Assembly: GCA_002694465.1 (NCBI GenBank)
Contig: NZMG01000025.1
Coordinates: 1-46,992 of the forward strand
Reading direction: 5' to 3'
Length of the DNA: 46,992 nt
DNA from: Flavobacteriaceae bacterium
GTDB taxonomy: Bacteria; Bacteroidota; Bacteroidia; Flavobacteriales; Flavobacteriaceae
This document shows positions 15,860 to 23,900 of this stretch, in pieces. The translations under genes were made by a program, and so were the position numbers. The stretch's first letter is position 1. Each line of letters starts with the position of its first letter. The notes below the pieces were generated by a model, which saw only the letters and a list, made by a program, of their open reading frames with translations, was not told the DNA's origin and did no database searches.

Positions 15860-16756
15860 CTATTGCTTACAATATTCTGAAAGTGGTGTAGGGCCTTCTA
15901 AAACGGCTCGTATCACTTTTAGTGTACCGTCTTCTGCCGTGGCAATTTGCCATTTTATGAGTGAGATACTTCCGTTTTCAATTTCTAATCCAGTAATACA
16001 ACGAGGATGCACACAGCTTCCATCATTAAAGTAAGCAATTTCACCTGGTTCTGGGAAGCGGGGACGATGGGTGTGCCCTGTAATGGTAAATATGTTTCCA
16101 TTTTCTACAATCCATTTTTTGGTGCGTTTTTCAACTTTAATTAATTCGCTATAATTTTTTGCTGGACTCGTTGGGTCACCAATACCAAAAACTTGCAATT
16201 GACGCCACAAAGCACGTACCATAAAACGATTAAATTTCCAACCTACATAATTCATAAAGTCGGCTTGGTGTCCGTGAAGTAAAAAAAGCTCTTGATCTGT
16301 TTCGGTGTGTTTTAAAACGATGCCTTCAGTAAATTTAACCCCAGGGAATAGAGGAACATCTTTACCCGTTACTTTATCGAAGTAGCTACTTAAGTTTTTT
16401 TCAACATACCGCTTGCTTTTATAGACCATGTCGTGGTTGCCCAAAACACGATACAATCTGTTTTCATTAAAGAAAAGCTGCAGTAGTTCATAGACGTTTT
16501 TATGCGCTTCAAAAATGGATTTAAAATCGATATTTTCCCAAAGTTCGTCACCATCCCCTAATTCGCAATAGGTAAATCCGTTGTCATAGTAGTTTTTTAA
16601 CGCGTGATAATAGATGTTTCTATTGTTTGCAAAATCGTCTGCAAAACTATTGTCGCCCCGATGACAATCACTGAATAATACAAACTTCGATAAGTCGTTA
16701 AACGGAACTCTGGGCGCATTTTTATAGGCGCGATTAAACCTTGTTTTTGAAGACAT
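15860..16756 (-). CDS. metallophosphoesterase (calcineurin-like)
   Basis: A 298-residue predicted phosphatase or nuclease. All five blocks of the calcineurin-like superfamily can be seen in order: FSDCHRGD (metal-binding Asp and His), LGDGDELW, GNHD, LLHGHQADF and TGHTHRP. It has no signal peptide, so it acts in the cytoplasm or at the inner face of the membrane. The substrate is unknown; it is longer than LpxH (about 240 residues) and lacks clear LpxH hallmarks, so I do not assign that role. A 7/8 match to the -7 box (TATCTTTA on the minus strand, 16771-16778) precedes the gene. Confidence 0.87.
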   Translation of the reverse strand: MSSKTRFNRAYKNAPRVPFNDLSKFVLFSDCHRGDNSFADDFANNRNIYYHALKNYYDNGFTYCELGDGDELWENIDFKSIFEAHKNVYELLQLFFNENRLYRVLGNHDMVYKSKRYVEKNLSSYFDKVTGKDVPLFPGVKFTEGIVLKHTETDQELFLLHGHQADFMNYVGWKFNRFMVRALWRQLQVFGIGDPTSPAKNYSELIKVEKRTKKWIVENGNIFTITGHTHRPRFPEPGEIAYFNDGSCVHPRCITGLEIENGSISLIKWQIATAEDGTLKVIRAVLEGPTPLSEYCKQ

Positions 16757-16810
16757 TCAATTTCTTTATCTAAAGATACAAAGTTTGATATTTCTGAAAG
16801 GAGGAAAAAG

Positions 16811-16839
16811 AAAAAAGGCTCTATTTAGAGCCCTTTTTA
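16811..16839 (-). terminator. terminator after the acyl-CoA dehydrogenase gene
   Basis: On the minus strand an arm reading AAAAAGGGCTC pairs with GAGCCTTTTTT around a six-base loop, with one mismatch and a T-run. It starts five bases past the stop at 16844 and so ends the acyl-CoA dehydrogenase transcript before the phosphoesterase gene. Confidence 0.78.
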
Positions 16840-16843
16840 TGTT

Positions 16844-18022
16844 TTATTTAAAAGCATTATGACCCGTAATGTCGAGCCCTGTAATTAATAAATGAATATC
16901 GTGAGTGCCTTCATAGGTGATGACACTTTCCAAGTTCATCATATGTCGCATGATAGAATATTCTCCCGTAATACCCATACCACCTAACATTTGTCTTGCT
17001 TCACGAGCTATTTTTATAGCCATATCCACATTGTTTCTTTTCGCCATTGAAATTTGAGCCGAAGTAGCTCTATCTTCATTTTTAAGTTGCCCTAAACGGA
17101 ACGCTAACAACTGTGCTTTTGTAATTTCGGTAATCATTTCGGCTAATTTTTTCTGCTGAAGCTGAAATGCCGCAATAGGTTTTCCAAATTGAATACGTTC
17201 TTTCGCATACCGAAGTGCGGTGTCATAACAATCCATCGCCGCACCAATCGCTCCCCAAGCAATCCCAAAACGAGCCGAGTCTAAACATCCTAGTGGTGCT
17301 CCTAATCCAGATTTATTAGGCAATAAATTTTCTTTAGGCACCTTTACATCTTGAAACAATAATTCTCCAGTAGCCGAGGCTCGTAAAGACCACTTGTTGT
17401 GTGTTTCTGGTGTAGTGAAGCCCTCCATGCCACGTTCTACAATAAGTCCGTGAATACGTCCAGATTCATCTTTAGCCCAAACCACAGCCACATCACAAAA
17501 GGGTGAATTAGAAATCCAAAGTTTAGCACCATTCAATAAATAATGATCTCCTTTATCTTTAAAATTAGTTACCATTCCCGCAGGATTACTCCCAAAATCA
17601 GGTTCGGTTAAACCAAAAGATCCCATCCATTCTCCTGTAGCTAATTTGGGAAGGTATTTTTGTCGTTGTGCCTCATTACCATATTTCCAAATAGGATACA
17701 TCACCAACGAAGATTGTACAGATGCCGTACTACGCACTCCACTGTCGCCACGTTCTATTTCCTGCATAATTAATCCATACGAAATCTGGTCTAATCCAGC
17801 ACCACCATATTCCACCGGGATATAGGGTCCAAAAGCACCAATTTCTGCCAAGCCTGGGATAATAGATTTTGGGAATTCGGCTTTTTGAGCGGCATCTTCA
17901 ATGATAGGAGATACATCACGCTTTACCCAAGCACGGGCAGCATCGCGAATTAGTTTGTGTTCTTCGGTTAGTAAATCGTCTAGGTTATAGTAATCTGGAG
18001 CTTCAAATAAATCGGGTTTCAT
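16844..18022 (-). CDS. acyl-CoA dehydrogenase, glutaryl-CoA dehydrogenase-like
   Basis: A 392-residue flavoenzyme that oxidises an acyl-CoA at C2-C3; the glutaryl-CoA group also decarboxylates its product to crotonyl-CoA in lysine and tryptophan breakdown. The FAD-binding segment GSFGLTEPDFGSNP, the arginine-containing stretch RSTASVQSSLVMYPI and the catalytic base in ITYEGTHDIH (about Glu371) are those of the glutaryl-CoA dehydrogenase clade. It is a single-gene unit with its own -7 box and terminator. No other lysine-degradation gene lies nearby, so the substrate is inferred from motif similarity only. Confidence 0.9.
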   Translation of the reverse strand: MKPDLFEAPDYYNLDDLLTEEHKLIRDAARAWVKRDVSPIIEDAAQKAEFPKSIIPGLAEIGAFGPYIPVEYGGAGLDQISYGLIMQEIERGDSGVRSTASVQSSLVMYPIWKYGNEAQRQKYLPKLATGEWMGSFGLTEPDFGSNPAGMVTNFKDKGDHYLLNGAKLWISNSPFCDVAVVWAKDESGRIHGLIVERGMEGFTTPETHNKWSLRASATGELLFQDVKVPKENLLPNKSGLGAPLGCLDSARFGIAWGAIGAAMDCYDTALRYAKERIQFGKPIAAFQLQQKKLAEMITEITKAQLLAFRLGQLKNEDRATSAQISMAKRNNVDMAIKIAREARQMLGGMGITGEYSIMRHMMNLESVITYEGTHDIHLLITGLDITGHNAFK

Positions 18023-18041
18023 CTATTTTAATTTTGGTACG

Positions 18042-18049
18042 CAAAGGTA
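18042..18049 (-). promoter_or_regulatory. -7 box for the acyl-CoA dehydrogenase gene
   Basis: On the minus strand this reads TACCTTTG, an exact TANNTTTG match ending 19 bases before the ATG at 18022. A convincing -33 TTG is not visible. Confidence 0.5.
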
Positions 18050-18069
18050 GAAATACCAAATTGAAAGAC

Positions 18070-18783
18070 CTACATTTTCAAATAAAAATCCTTCACTAAG
18101 TTGGTGTATTCTGGCGTGTAGTGATGTCTTGAAATTTCAATAACAAGAGCTTCTTTAATTGGAGTTAATTTTTTGAAAGAGAATTCTAGCAGAACTCTTT
18201 TAATTTCTGAATTTGGAGTGCCTTGAATCTCACAAAAGCGTTGTAGGTATAAATTGTTTTCTGAAGCTAGCTGAATAAAGTGTTCCTCTTCTTTTTTAGG
18301 AAGAATCACGGCAAAAGTTCCCTCTTCTGAAAGTAAATGGGAGGCACAAACCACTAAATGCTGAAATGGAAGCGCATCATTGAACCTGGCTATATCTCGA
18401 GCGTCATTGTCTGATTTATAATCTTCGGAAAAAAAAGGAGGATTGGAAACGATAAGGTCATATTTTTCCTCAATTTCTGAAGCAAATTCTTGAATGGAAG
18501 CATGATAACAAAAAAGACGGTCGCCCCAAGGGGATGCTTCAAAATTTTCGGAACACTGCTCATACGCATCGTCGTCAATTTCAACAGCGTCAATGGTTTC
18601 GGCAGTACTTCGTTGTGCTAATTGTAATGAAATAATACCAGTTCCAGCACCTATGTCTAAAATACTTTCGGGGTTGTTTTCCAAAGAAACCCAAGCACCT
18701 AAAAGCACACCATCGGTGCCTATTTTCATAGCACAGCGATCTTGAGCTACAGAAAATTGTTTGAATTTGAAGGGGAGCGACAT
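18070..18783 (-). CDS. trmN6: tRNA1(Val) (adenine(37)-N6)-methyltransferase family
   Basis: A 237-residue SAM-dependent N6-adenine methyltransferase. The N-terminal KFKQFSVAQDRCAMKIGTDGVLLG and SAM motif LDIGAGTGIISL are followed by the catalytic NPPF (residues 114-117 in VSNPPFF). These features match YfiC/TrmN6, which modifies A37 of tRNA-Val. Its start overlaps the rimM stop as TAATG (18781-18785), so it is translated with the ribosome-maturation gene in an rpsP-rimM-trmN6 operon, which fits a role in the translation apparatus. Another N6-adenine methyltransferase of the same family is possible. Confidence 0.86.
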   Translation of the reverse strand: MSLPFKFKQFSVAQDRCAMKIGTDGVLLGAWVSLENNPESILDIGAGTGIISLQLAQRSTAETIDAVEIDDDAYEQCSENFEASPWGDRLFCYHASIQEFASEIEEKYDLIVSNPPFFSEDYKSDNDARDIARFNDALPFQHLVVCASHLLSEEGTFAVILPKKEEEHFIQLASENNLYLQRFCEIQGTPNSEIKRVLLEFSFKKLTPIKEALVIEISRHHYTPEYTNLVKDFYLKM

Positions 18784-19307
18784 TACAAATATATTTCGAT
18801 AAGCCCTTCAGGAGTATCTAAGAAAATGGTTTTTGAAGCTCTATCTACCTTTTCAATAATTTCATCATTAATAGGAATAAGAACCTCTTTTCCGTCGTGG
18901 TCAATTTCGAATAAGTGTTGCGCAGTGGAATCATTTACCCCTGAGATAATTCCCACCTTTCCGTAGCTTTTGTCTTGGACCGTAAAGCCAATAATTTCGT
19001 GATAGTAAAATTGATTTCCTGTCAATTTAGGAAGAAAATCGAGTGGCAAATAAAGTTCGGCTCCCAATAATGCATCGGCATCTGCTTCATTGTCTACTTC
19101 TTCAAATTTAACTCGTAATAACTCCGATTTATGAAGGGAGCTATGTTCAATAAAAAATGGAATCAAATTTTTGTGTTGTTCCACAAAAATCGATTCCATT
19201 TCAGTAAATAGTTCAGGTTCGTCTGTGTCTAGTTTTACTAGTAATTCACCCTTAAAACTGTATTTTTTTACGATTTTGCCAACGAAGAAACAATCCTTCT
19301 TTTGCAT
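18783..19307 (-). CDS. rimM: 16S rRNA processing protein RimM
   Basis: A 174-residue 30S assembly factor that binds S19 and aids maturation of the 3' domain of 16S rRNA. The N-terminal beta-barrel has CFFVGKIVKKYSFKGELLVK, and the C-terminal PRC-barrel carries YYHEIIGFTV and VLIPINDEII. An open frame extends to 19385, but the extra residues are a Leu/Lys-rich translation of the rpsP 3' end; the ATG at 19305-19307 (MQKKDCFFVG) gives the family N-terminus. It follows rpsP after ten bases and is coupled to trmN6 by TAATG. Confidence 0.94.
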   Translation of the reverse strand: MQKKDCFFVGKIVKKYSFKGELLVKLDTDEPELFTEMESIFVEQHKNLIPFFIEHSSLHKSELLRVKFEEVDNEADADALLGAELYLPLDFLPKLTGNQFYYHEIIGFTVQDKSYGKVGIISGVNDSTAQHLFEIDHDGKEVLIPINDEIIEKVDRASKTIFLDTPEGLIEIYL

Positions 19308-19317
19308 CGTAAAAAAT

Positions 19318-19875
19318 TTATTCTTCTTCTTTAGTAGCTTCCTCTGCAACAGCAGCAGGAGCTTCTTCAGTAGCAGTTTCTGCAACTACTTCTTCAGTTG
19401 CCTCTGGAGCAGCTTCTTCAGCTACTTCTTCCACAGGAACAGCAGCACGAGCTTCGTTAACAGCTTTTTCTGCCTCTAACGCTTTTGCTTTTGCTTTAGC
19501 TTTTGCTTCAGCTAGTCTTGTTTCTTTGTTTCCAACGGCTTTTGCTTTTTCATCTAACCAAGTGTTGAATTTTTCTTCAGCTTGCTCTTCAGTTAAAGCG
19601 CCTTTGGTAACTCCTTCTGCAAGGTGTTTTTTAAGCATAACTCCTTTGTAGGATAAAATTGCTCTAGCAGTATCTGTAGGTTGTGCTCCATTTTGAAGCC
19701 ATTTTACAGATCCATCAACGTCTAGATTAATTTCGGCAGGATTTACATTAGGATTGTATGTTCCTAATTTTTCAAGATATTTACCATCTCTTTTTGAACG
19801 GCTATCTGCGGCAACAATCCAGAAGAATGGTTTTCCTTTTTTACCGTGTCTTTGTAATCTAATTTTTACTGGCAT
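19318..19875 (-). CDS. rpsP: 30S ribosomal protein S16 with Ala/Glu-rich C-terminal extension
   Basis: A 185-residue bS16. The conserved core is residues 1-~80: MPVKIRLQRHGKKGKPFFWI, DSRSKRDGKYLEKLGTYNP, the start of the ribosomal fold bound to 16S rRNA. The remaining ~105 residues are a low-complexity tail rich in Ala, Glu, Lys and Val, much longer than the ~80-residue E. coli protein; such tails are common in Flavobacteriia, with no known role. First gene of rpsP-rimM-trmN6. Its leader contains a short hairpin and an exact -7 box. Confidence 0.97.
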   Translation of the reverse strand: MPVKIRLQRHGKKGKPFFWIVAADSRSKRDGKYLEKLGTYNPNVNPAEINLDVDGSVKWLQNGAQPTDTARAILSYKGVMLKKHLAEGVTKGALTEEQAEEKFNTWLDEKAKAVGNKETRLAEAKAKAKAKALEAEKAVNEARAAVPVEEVAEEAAPEATEEVVAETATEEAPAAVAEEATKEEE

Positions 19876-19889
19876 ATTAATTAATTTTT

Positions 19890-19904
19890 GAGGTTCTCGA
19901 CCTC
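19890..19904 (-). promoter_or_regulatory. hairpin in the rpsP leader, possible r-protein autoregulatory element
   Basis: The minus-strand leader contains GAGGTCGAGAACCTC, a 5-bp stem with a five-base loop, ending 15 bases before the rpsP start, flanked by AT-rich sequence. Given the -7 box at 19928-19935, the whole transcribed leader would be about 45 bases, most of it this hairpin. Such leaders often let a ribosomal protein regulate its own mRNA. Confidence 0.45.
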
Positions 19905-19927
19905 GGTTATAATTTTTTTTGAGTGCG

Positions 19928-19935
19928 CAAAGATA
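19928..19935 (-). promoter_or_regulatory. -7 box for the rpsP operon
   Basis: On the minus strand this reads TATCTTTG, followed by GCGCAC, an exact TANNTTTG match 52 bases before the rpsP ATG. The -33 region offers only TTTC. Confidence 0.6.
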
Positions 19936-19977
19936 CTATATTTTCCTTTTGAAACTAGGCAGATTAAACTTTTATTT

Positions 19978-19985
19978 TATATTTG
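19978..19985 (+). promoter_or_regulatory. -7 box for the lipoprotein gene at 20012
   Basis: TATATTTG exactly matches TANNTTTG and ends 26 bases before the ATG. This promoter is divergent from that of rpsP, with about 40 bases between the two -7 boxes. Confidence 0.5.
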
Positions 19986-20011
19986 TTACAACCTATAGAC
20001 CCAAATCTATT

Positions 20012-20806
20012 ATGAAAAAATTCTTTTTACTGCTTTTTGTGGGAGTTTTAGCATTTTCAAGTTGTGAAAATGTTGAAGATAATTCTACCGTAATCCAAGC
20101 GGAAGTTGATAGTGTCTTTTTTAAATCTTTTGACGCCATAGGGACGAGACTTGAAGACGGCAGTATAACCATGCAAGGAATAACCGATAACGAAATCCTT
20201 ACATTACATATTTCTGATGTTCAGCTAGGTGCGTACACTTTAGGTGGGGGAAGCCCAAATTATGCAACATTTGAAGATAGTAATGGTAATATATATACTA
20301 CCAACCCAAATGGAGAAGGGGTTATTAATCTAACAGATCGGTGCATCTCTTGTGGATGGTTATCAGGAGATTTTAGATTTTCTGCTATTTTAAATGGTTT
20401 AGATACTACTTATGTAACCAAGGGGGTGTTTTTTGATGTTTCTTTCGGTGCAGGTGATGATGATTCACCAAATGCAGGATCGTTTAGTGCTCAAATAAAC
20501 GAGACACCTTTTACTCCTATTTCAGTTAGTGCGGTGGATTCTGGGAATTCTTTGTTAATTTCAGGAGCCGAAACAATAAAATCAATAATTATTAGAGTGC
20601 CTATAGATGTTGAGGTAGGCAATTATTCGTTACCTCAAGCTGGTTTCCAAGCTTCGCTTGCAGAAGGAGCGGTAACTCAAAATGCTACCATAGGGAATAT
20701 TTCAGTAGTAACACATAATGTGGCTGCGAGAGCTATTTCAGGTAGTTTTTCTTTTGTTACTTCTCAAAATACCGTCTCCGAAGGACAGTTTAATGTGACA
20801 TATTAA
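20012..20806 (+). CDS. lipoprotein of unknown function
   Basis: A 264-residue exported lipoprotein. An open frame begins at 19919, but the signal sequence starts at ATG 20012 (MKKFFLLLFVGVLAFSSC, lipidated Cys18), downstream of a good -7 box. The mature part is Ser/Thr/Gly-rich and beta-predicted, and has two similar halves, each with a strand pattern around a GxY(T/S)L motif (GAYTLGGGSP about residue 76; GNYSLPQAG near 210). This may mean a duplicated beta-sandwich, as in flavobacterial DUF6252-type lipoproteins, but I cannot confirm it. A CISCGW pair (about 106-111) could form a disulfide. It is monocistronic, with a strong terminator. Confidence 0.72.
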   Translation: MKKFFLLLFVGVLAFSSCENVEDNSTVIQAEVDSVFFKSFDAIGTRLEDGSITMQGITDNEILTLHISDVQLGAYTLGGGSPNYATFEDSNGNIYTTNPNGEGVINLTDRCISCGWLSGDFRFSAILNGLDTTYVTKGVFFDVSFGAGDDDSPNAGSFSAQINETPFTPISVSAVDSGNSLLISGAETIKSIIIRVPIDVEVGNYSLPQAGFQASLAEGAVTQNATIGNISVVTHNVAARAISGSFSFVTSQNTVSEGQFNVTY

Positions 20807-20828
20807 AAGGGACAATTTTTATAGAATT

Positions 20829-20857
20829 TAAAACCGAGTTAACAGCTCGGTTTTTTT
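20829..20857 (+). terminator. terminator after the lipoprotein gene
   Basis: A perfect stem (AAAACCGAG at 20830-20838 with CTCGGTTTT at 20846-20854) has a seven-base loop and a T-run, 24 bases past the stop. Confidence 0.87.
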
Positions 20858-20952
20858 GTGGAAAAAATTGGCATATTGTTTACAACTTTATGAGGCTTTA
20901 CGTTGTGGTTTTTATACTTTTATAGCTTTAAGAACACTTCCAAAAATCTAGC

Positions 20953-23900
20953 ATGTATTTAATTTTTGATACGGAAACCACCGGACTTCCAAAACGCTTC
21001 AATGCGCCAATTACCGACACCGATAATTGGCCAAGATGTGTTCAAATTGCGTGGCAACTGCACGATGAATTAGGAAATCTAATTGAATGTAAAGATTTTT
21101 TGGTGACCCCAGATGGGTTTGATATCCCTTATGATAGCGAACGAATTCACGGAATTTCCACAGCACTTGCAGAAGAAAATGGTGTTCTCTTAAAAGATGT
21201 GGCAGAAGAATTTGCAAAAGTTCTTTCAAAAACAAAATTTGTAGTTGGACAGAATGTAGATTTCGATCTCAACATCATGGGATGTGAATTTTACAGGCTT
21301 GGGATGGAAAATCCCCTGGCATCTTTACCTGTTTTAGATACGTGTACCGAAACTACCGCACAGCTTTGTCAACTACCAGGAGGAAGAGGGGGTAAATTTA
21401 AACTTCCAACCCTAACTGAACTTCACGAGTTTTTATTTAGTGAGCCCTTTGAAGAAGCACATAATGCCACCGCAGATGTGGAGGCAACCACGCGCTGTTT
21501 TTTTGAATTGATTCGTAGAAGGATTTTTACGGAAGAAGAACTTGATGTAAATGAAGACTATTTTAAATCCTTTTCTGAAGTCAACCCACAGCCCATAAGC
21601 CTTATTGGTCTTGAGCATATTAATTTAAGAAAGGCTTCAAAAAAACTAAGACAAAAACAAGAGGCAAAAGCCGAAACACAAGAGGTTTCCAAAGAAGAAA
21701 TAAAAGAAAATATTGCTGTATTAGAGGAATTCCCATTTGTACATCTTCATAATCATTCACAGTTTTCAATTCTTCAATCCACTTCTTCTACAAAGGATTT
21801 GGTTAATGCGGCTGTGAAGGATGGAATGCCTGCTGTGGCTATTACCGATAGTGGAAATATGATGGGAGCGTTTCATTTTCTTCAACATGTAAATTATCAC
21901 AATCAATCCCTTTCAGAAGAAGAGAAACACAAACAATTAAAAGCCATTATTGGATGTGAATTTTTTGTTTGTGAAGACCATGAAAACAAAAGCCATAAAG
22001 ATAACGGCTATCAAATAGTGATGCTTGCCAAAAACAAAAATGGGTATCACAATTTAGCAAAAATGGCCTCTATTGCGTATACCAAAGGGTTTTATTATGT
22101 GCCGAGGATTGACAGAAAAATCATTGAGCAATACAAAGATGATATCATTGTACTTACCGGAGGAATTTATGGTGAGGTTCCTTCCAAAATATTGAATATT
22201 GGGGAAAGTCAAGCCGAGGAAGCCCTAATTTGGTGGAAAGAACAGTTTGGTGGTGACCTTTATATTGAAATGATGCGCCATGATCAGGAAGATGAACGCA
22301 GAATTAATCCTGTTTTGCTCGAGTTTTCAAAAAAATACGAGGTCAAAATTGTAGCTTGTAATAACACCTATTACATCCATAAGGAAGACGCAAATGCCCA
22401 TGATATTTTATTATGTGTAAAAGATGGGGAAAAACAAGCGACACCTATTGGAAGGGGTCGAGGATATCGTTACGGATTGCCCAATCAAAATTATTATTTC
22501 AAGACTCAAGAAGAGATGAAATTGCTTTTTAAGGATTTGCCTGAAGCCATTTCAAATATCTCAGAAGTCTTATCAAAAATAGAACCTTACAGTTTAGTAA
22601 GAGATGTATTACTTCCTAATTTTGCCATTCCGAACGATTTTTTAAATGTGGAAGATGCCGATGGAGGTAAAAGAGGTGAAAATGCCTATTTAAAGTACTT
22701 AACTTTTGAAGGGGCCAAAAAACGTTACCCCGAACTCACCGAAGTAATTAAAGGTCGTCTAGATTTTGAGCTTGAAGTTATTGCAAAAACAGGGTATCCT
22801 GGCTACTTCTTAATTGTCCAAGATTTCATTGCCGAAGCTCGAAAAATGGGTGTTTCAGTAGGTCCAGGAAGAGGATCGGCAGCGGGTAGTGCGGTTGCGT
22901 ATTGCTTAGGAATTACCAATATAGACCCTATTAAATACGACTTACTTTTTGAGCGTTTCTTAAATCCAGATCGTGTAAGTATGCCCGATATTGATATTGA
23001 CTTTGATGACGAAGGGCGAAGTAAGGTAATGGACTATGTGATTCAAAAATATGGAGCCAATCAAGTAGCACAAATTATTACTTATGGAACCATGGCGGCA
23101 AAATCTTCCATTCGAGATACCGCTCGAGTTTTAGATTTGCCACTAAATGATGCCGATAGAATAGCGAAGCTCATACCCAACATGACAAAGCTTGCCAAGG
23201 TTTTTGATATGTCTGAACAAGAACTGAGGAGCAAATTTAGAAGTGATGAACTTCCTAAGGTCAATGAGCTTTTAAACTTATCGGAAGGTTCAGATTTAGA
23301 AGCTGAAACCATTAAGCAGGCAAGAGTTTTAGAAGGTTCGGTACGTAATACGGGAATTCACGCATGTGGAGTAATTATTACGCCAGACGATATCACCAAC
23401 TTTGTTCCTATTGCCACGGCAAAAGATTCCGATTTATATGTTACTCAATTTGATAACTCTGTAGTAGAAAATGCTGGGTTATTAAAAATGGATTTCCTTG
23501 GGTTAAAAACCTTAACCCTAATCAAGGATACGGTAAAGCTAGTGAAGCATAAGCATAAAATTAAACTGGACCCAGATAGTTTTCTATTGGACGATGAGAA
23601 AACATATGCGTTATTCCAACGTGGTGAAACGGTTGGGATATTTCAGTACGAATCGCCTGGTATGCAAAAGCACATGAAGGATTTAAAACCTACTGTTTTT
23701 GCAGACCTCATTGCAATGAATGCCTTGTACCGTCCAGGACCCATGGAATACATTCCTAGTTTTATTAGACGTAAACATGGCGAGGAAGAAATTACCTATG
23801 ACCTTCCAGAAATGGAGGAATATCTTAAAGAGACTTACGGAATTACAGTCTACCAAGAGCAGGTGATGCTACTTTCCCAAAAGTTAGCGAGTTTTACTAA

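Noticed and set aside
15860..16756. Assignment of the metallophosphoesterase as LpxH
   Set aside because: It is longer than LpxH and I see no LpxH-specific context or motif beyond the general metal site.
19318..19479. Plus-strand Ser/Phe-rich frame opposite the S16 tail
   Set aside because: Antisense reading of the Ala/Glu-rich tail; low complexity only.
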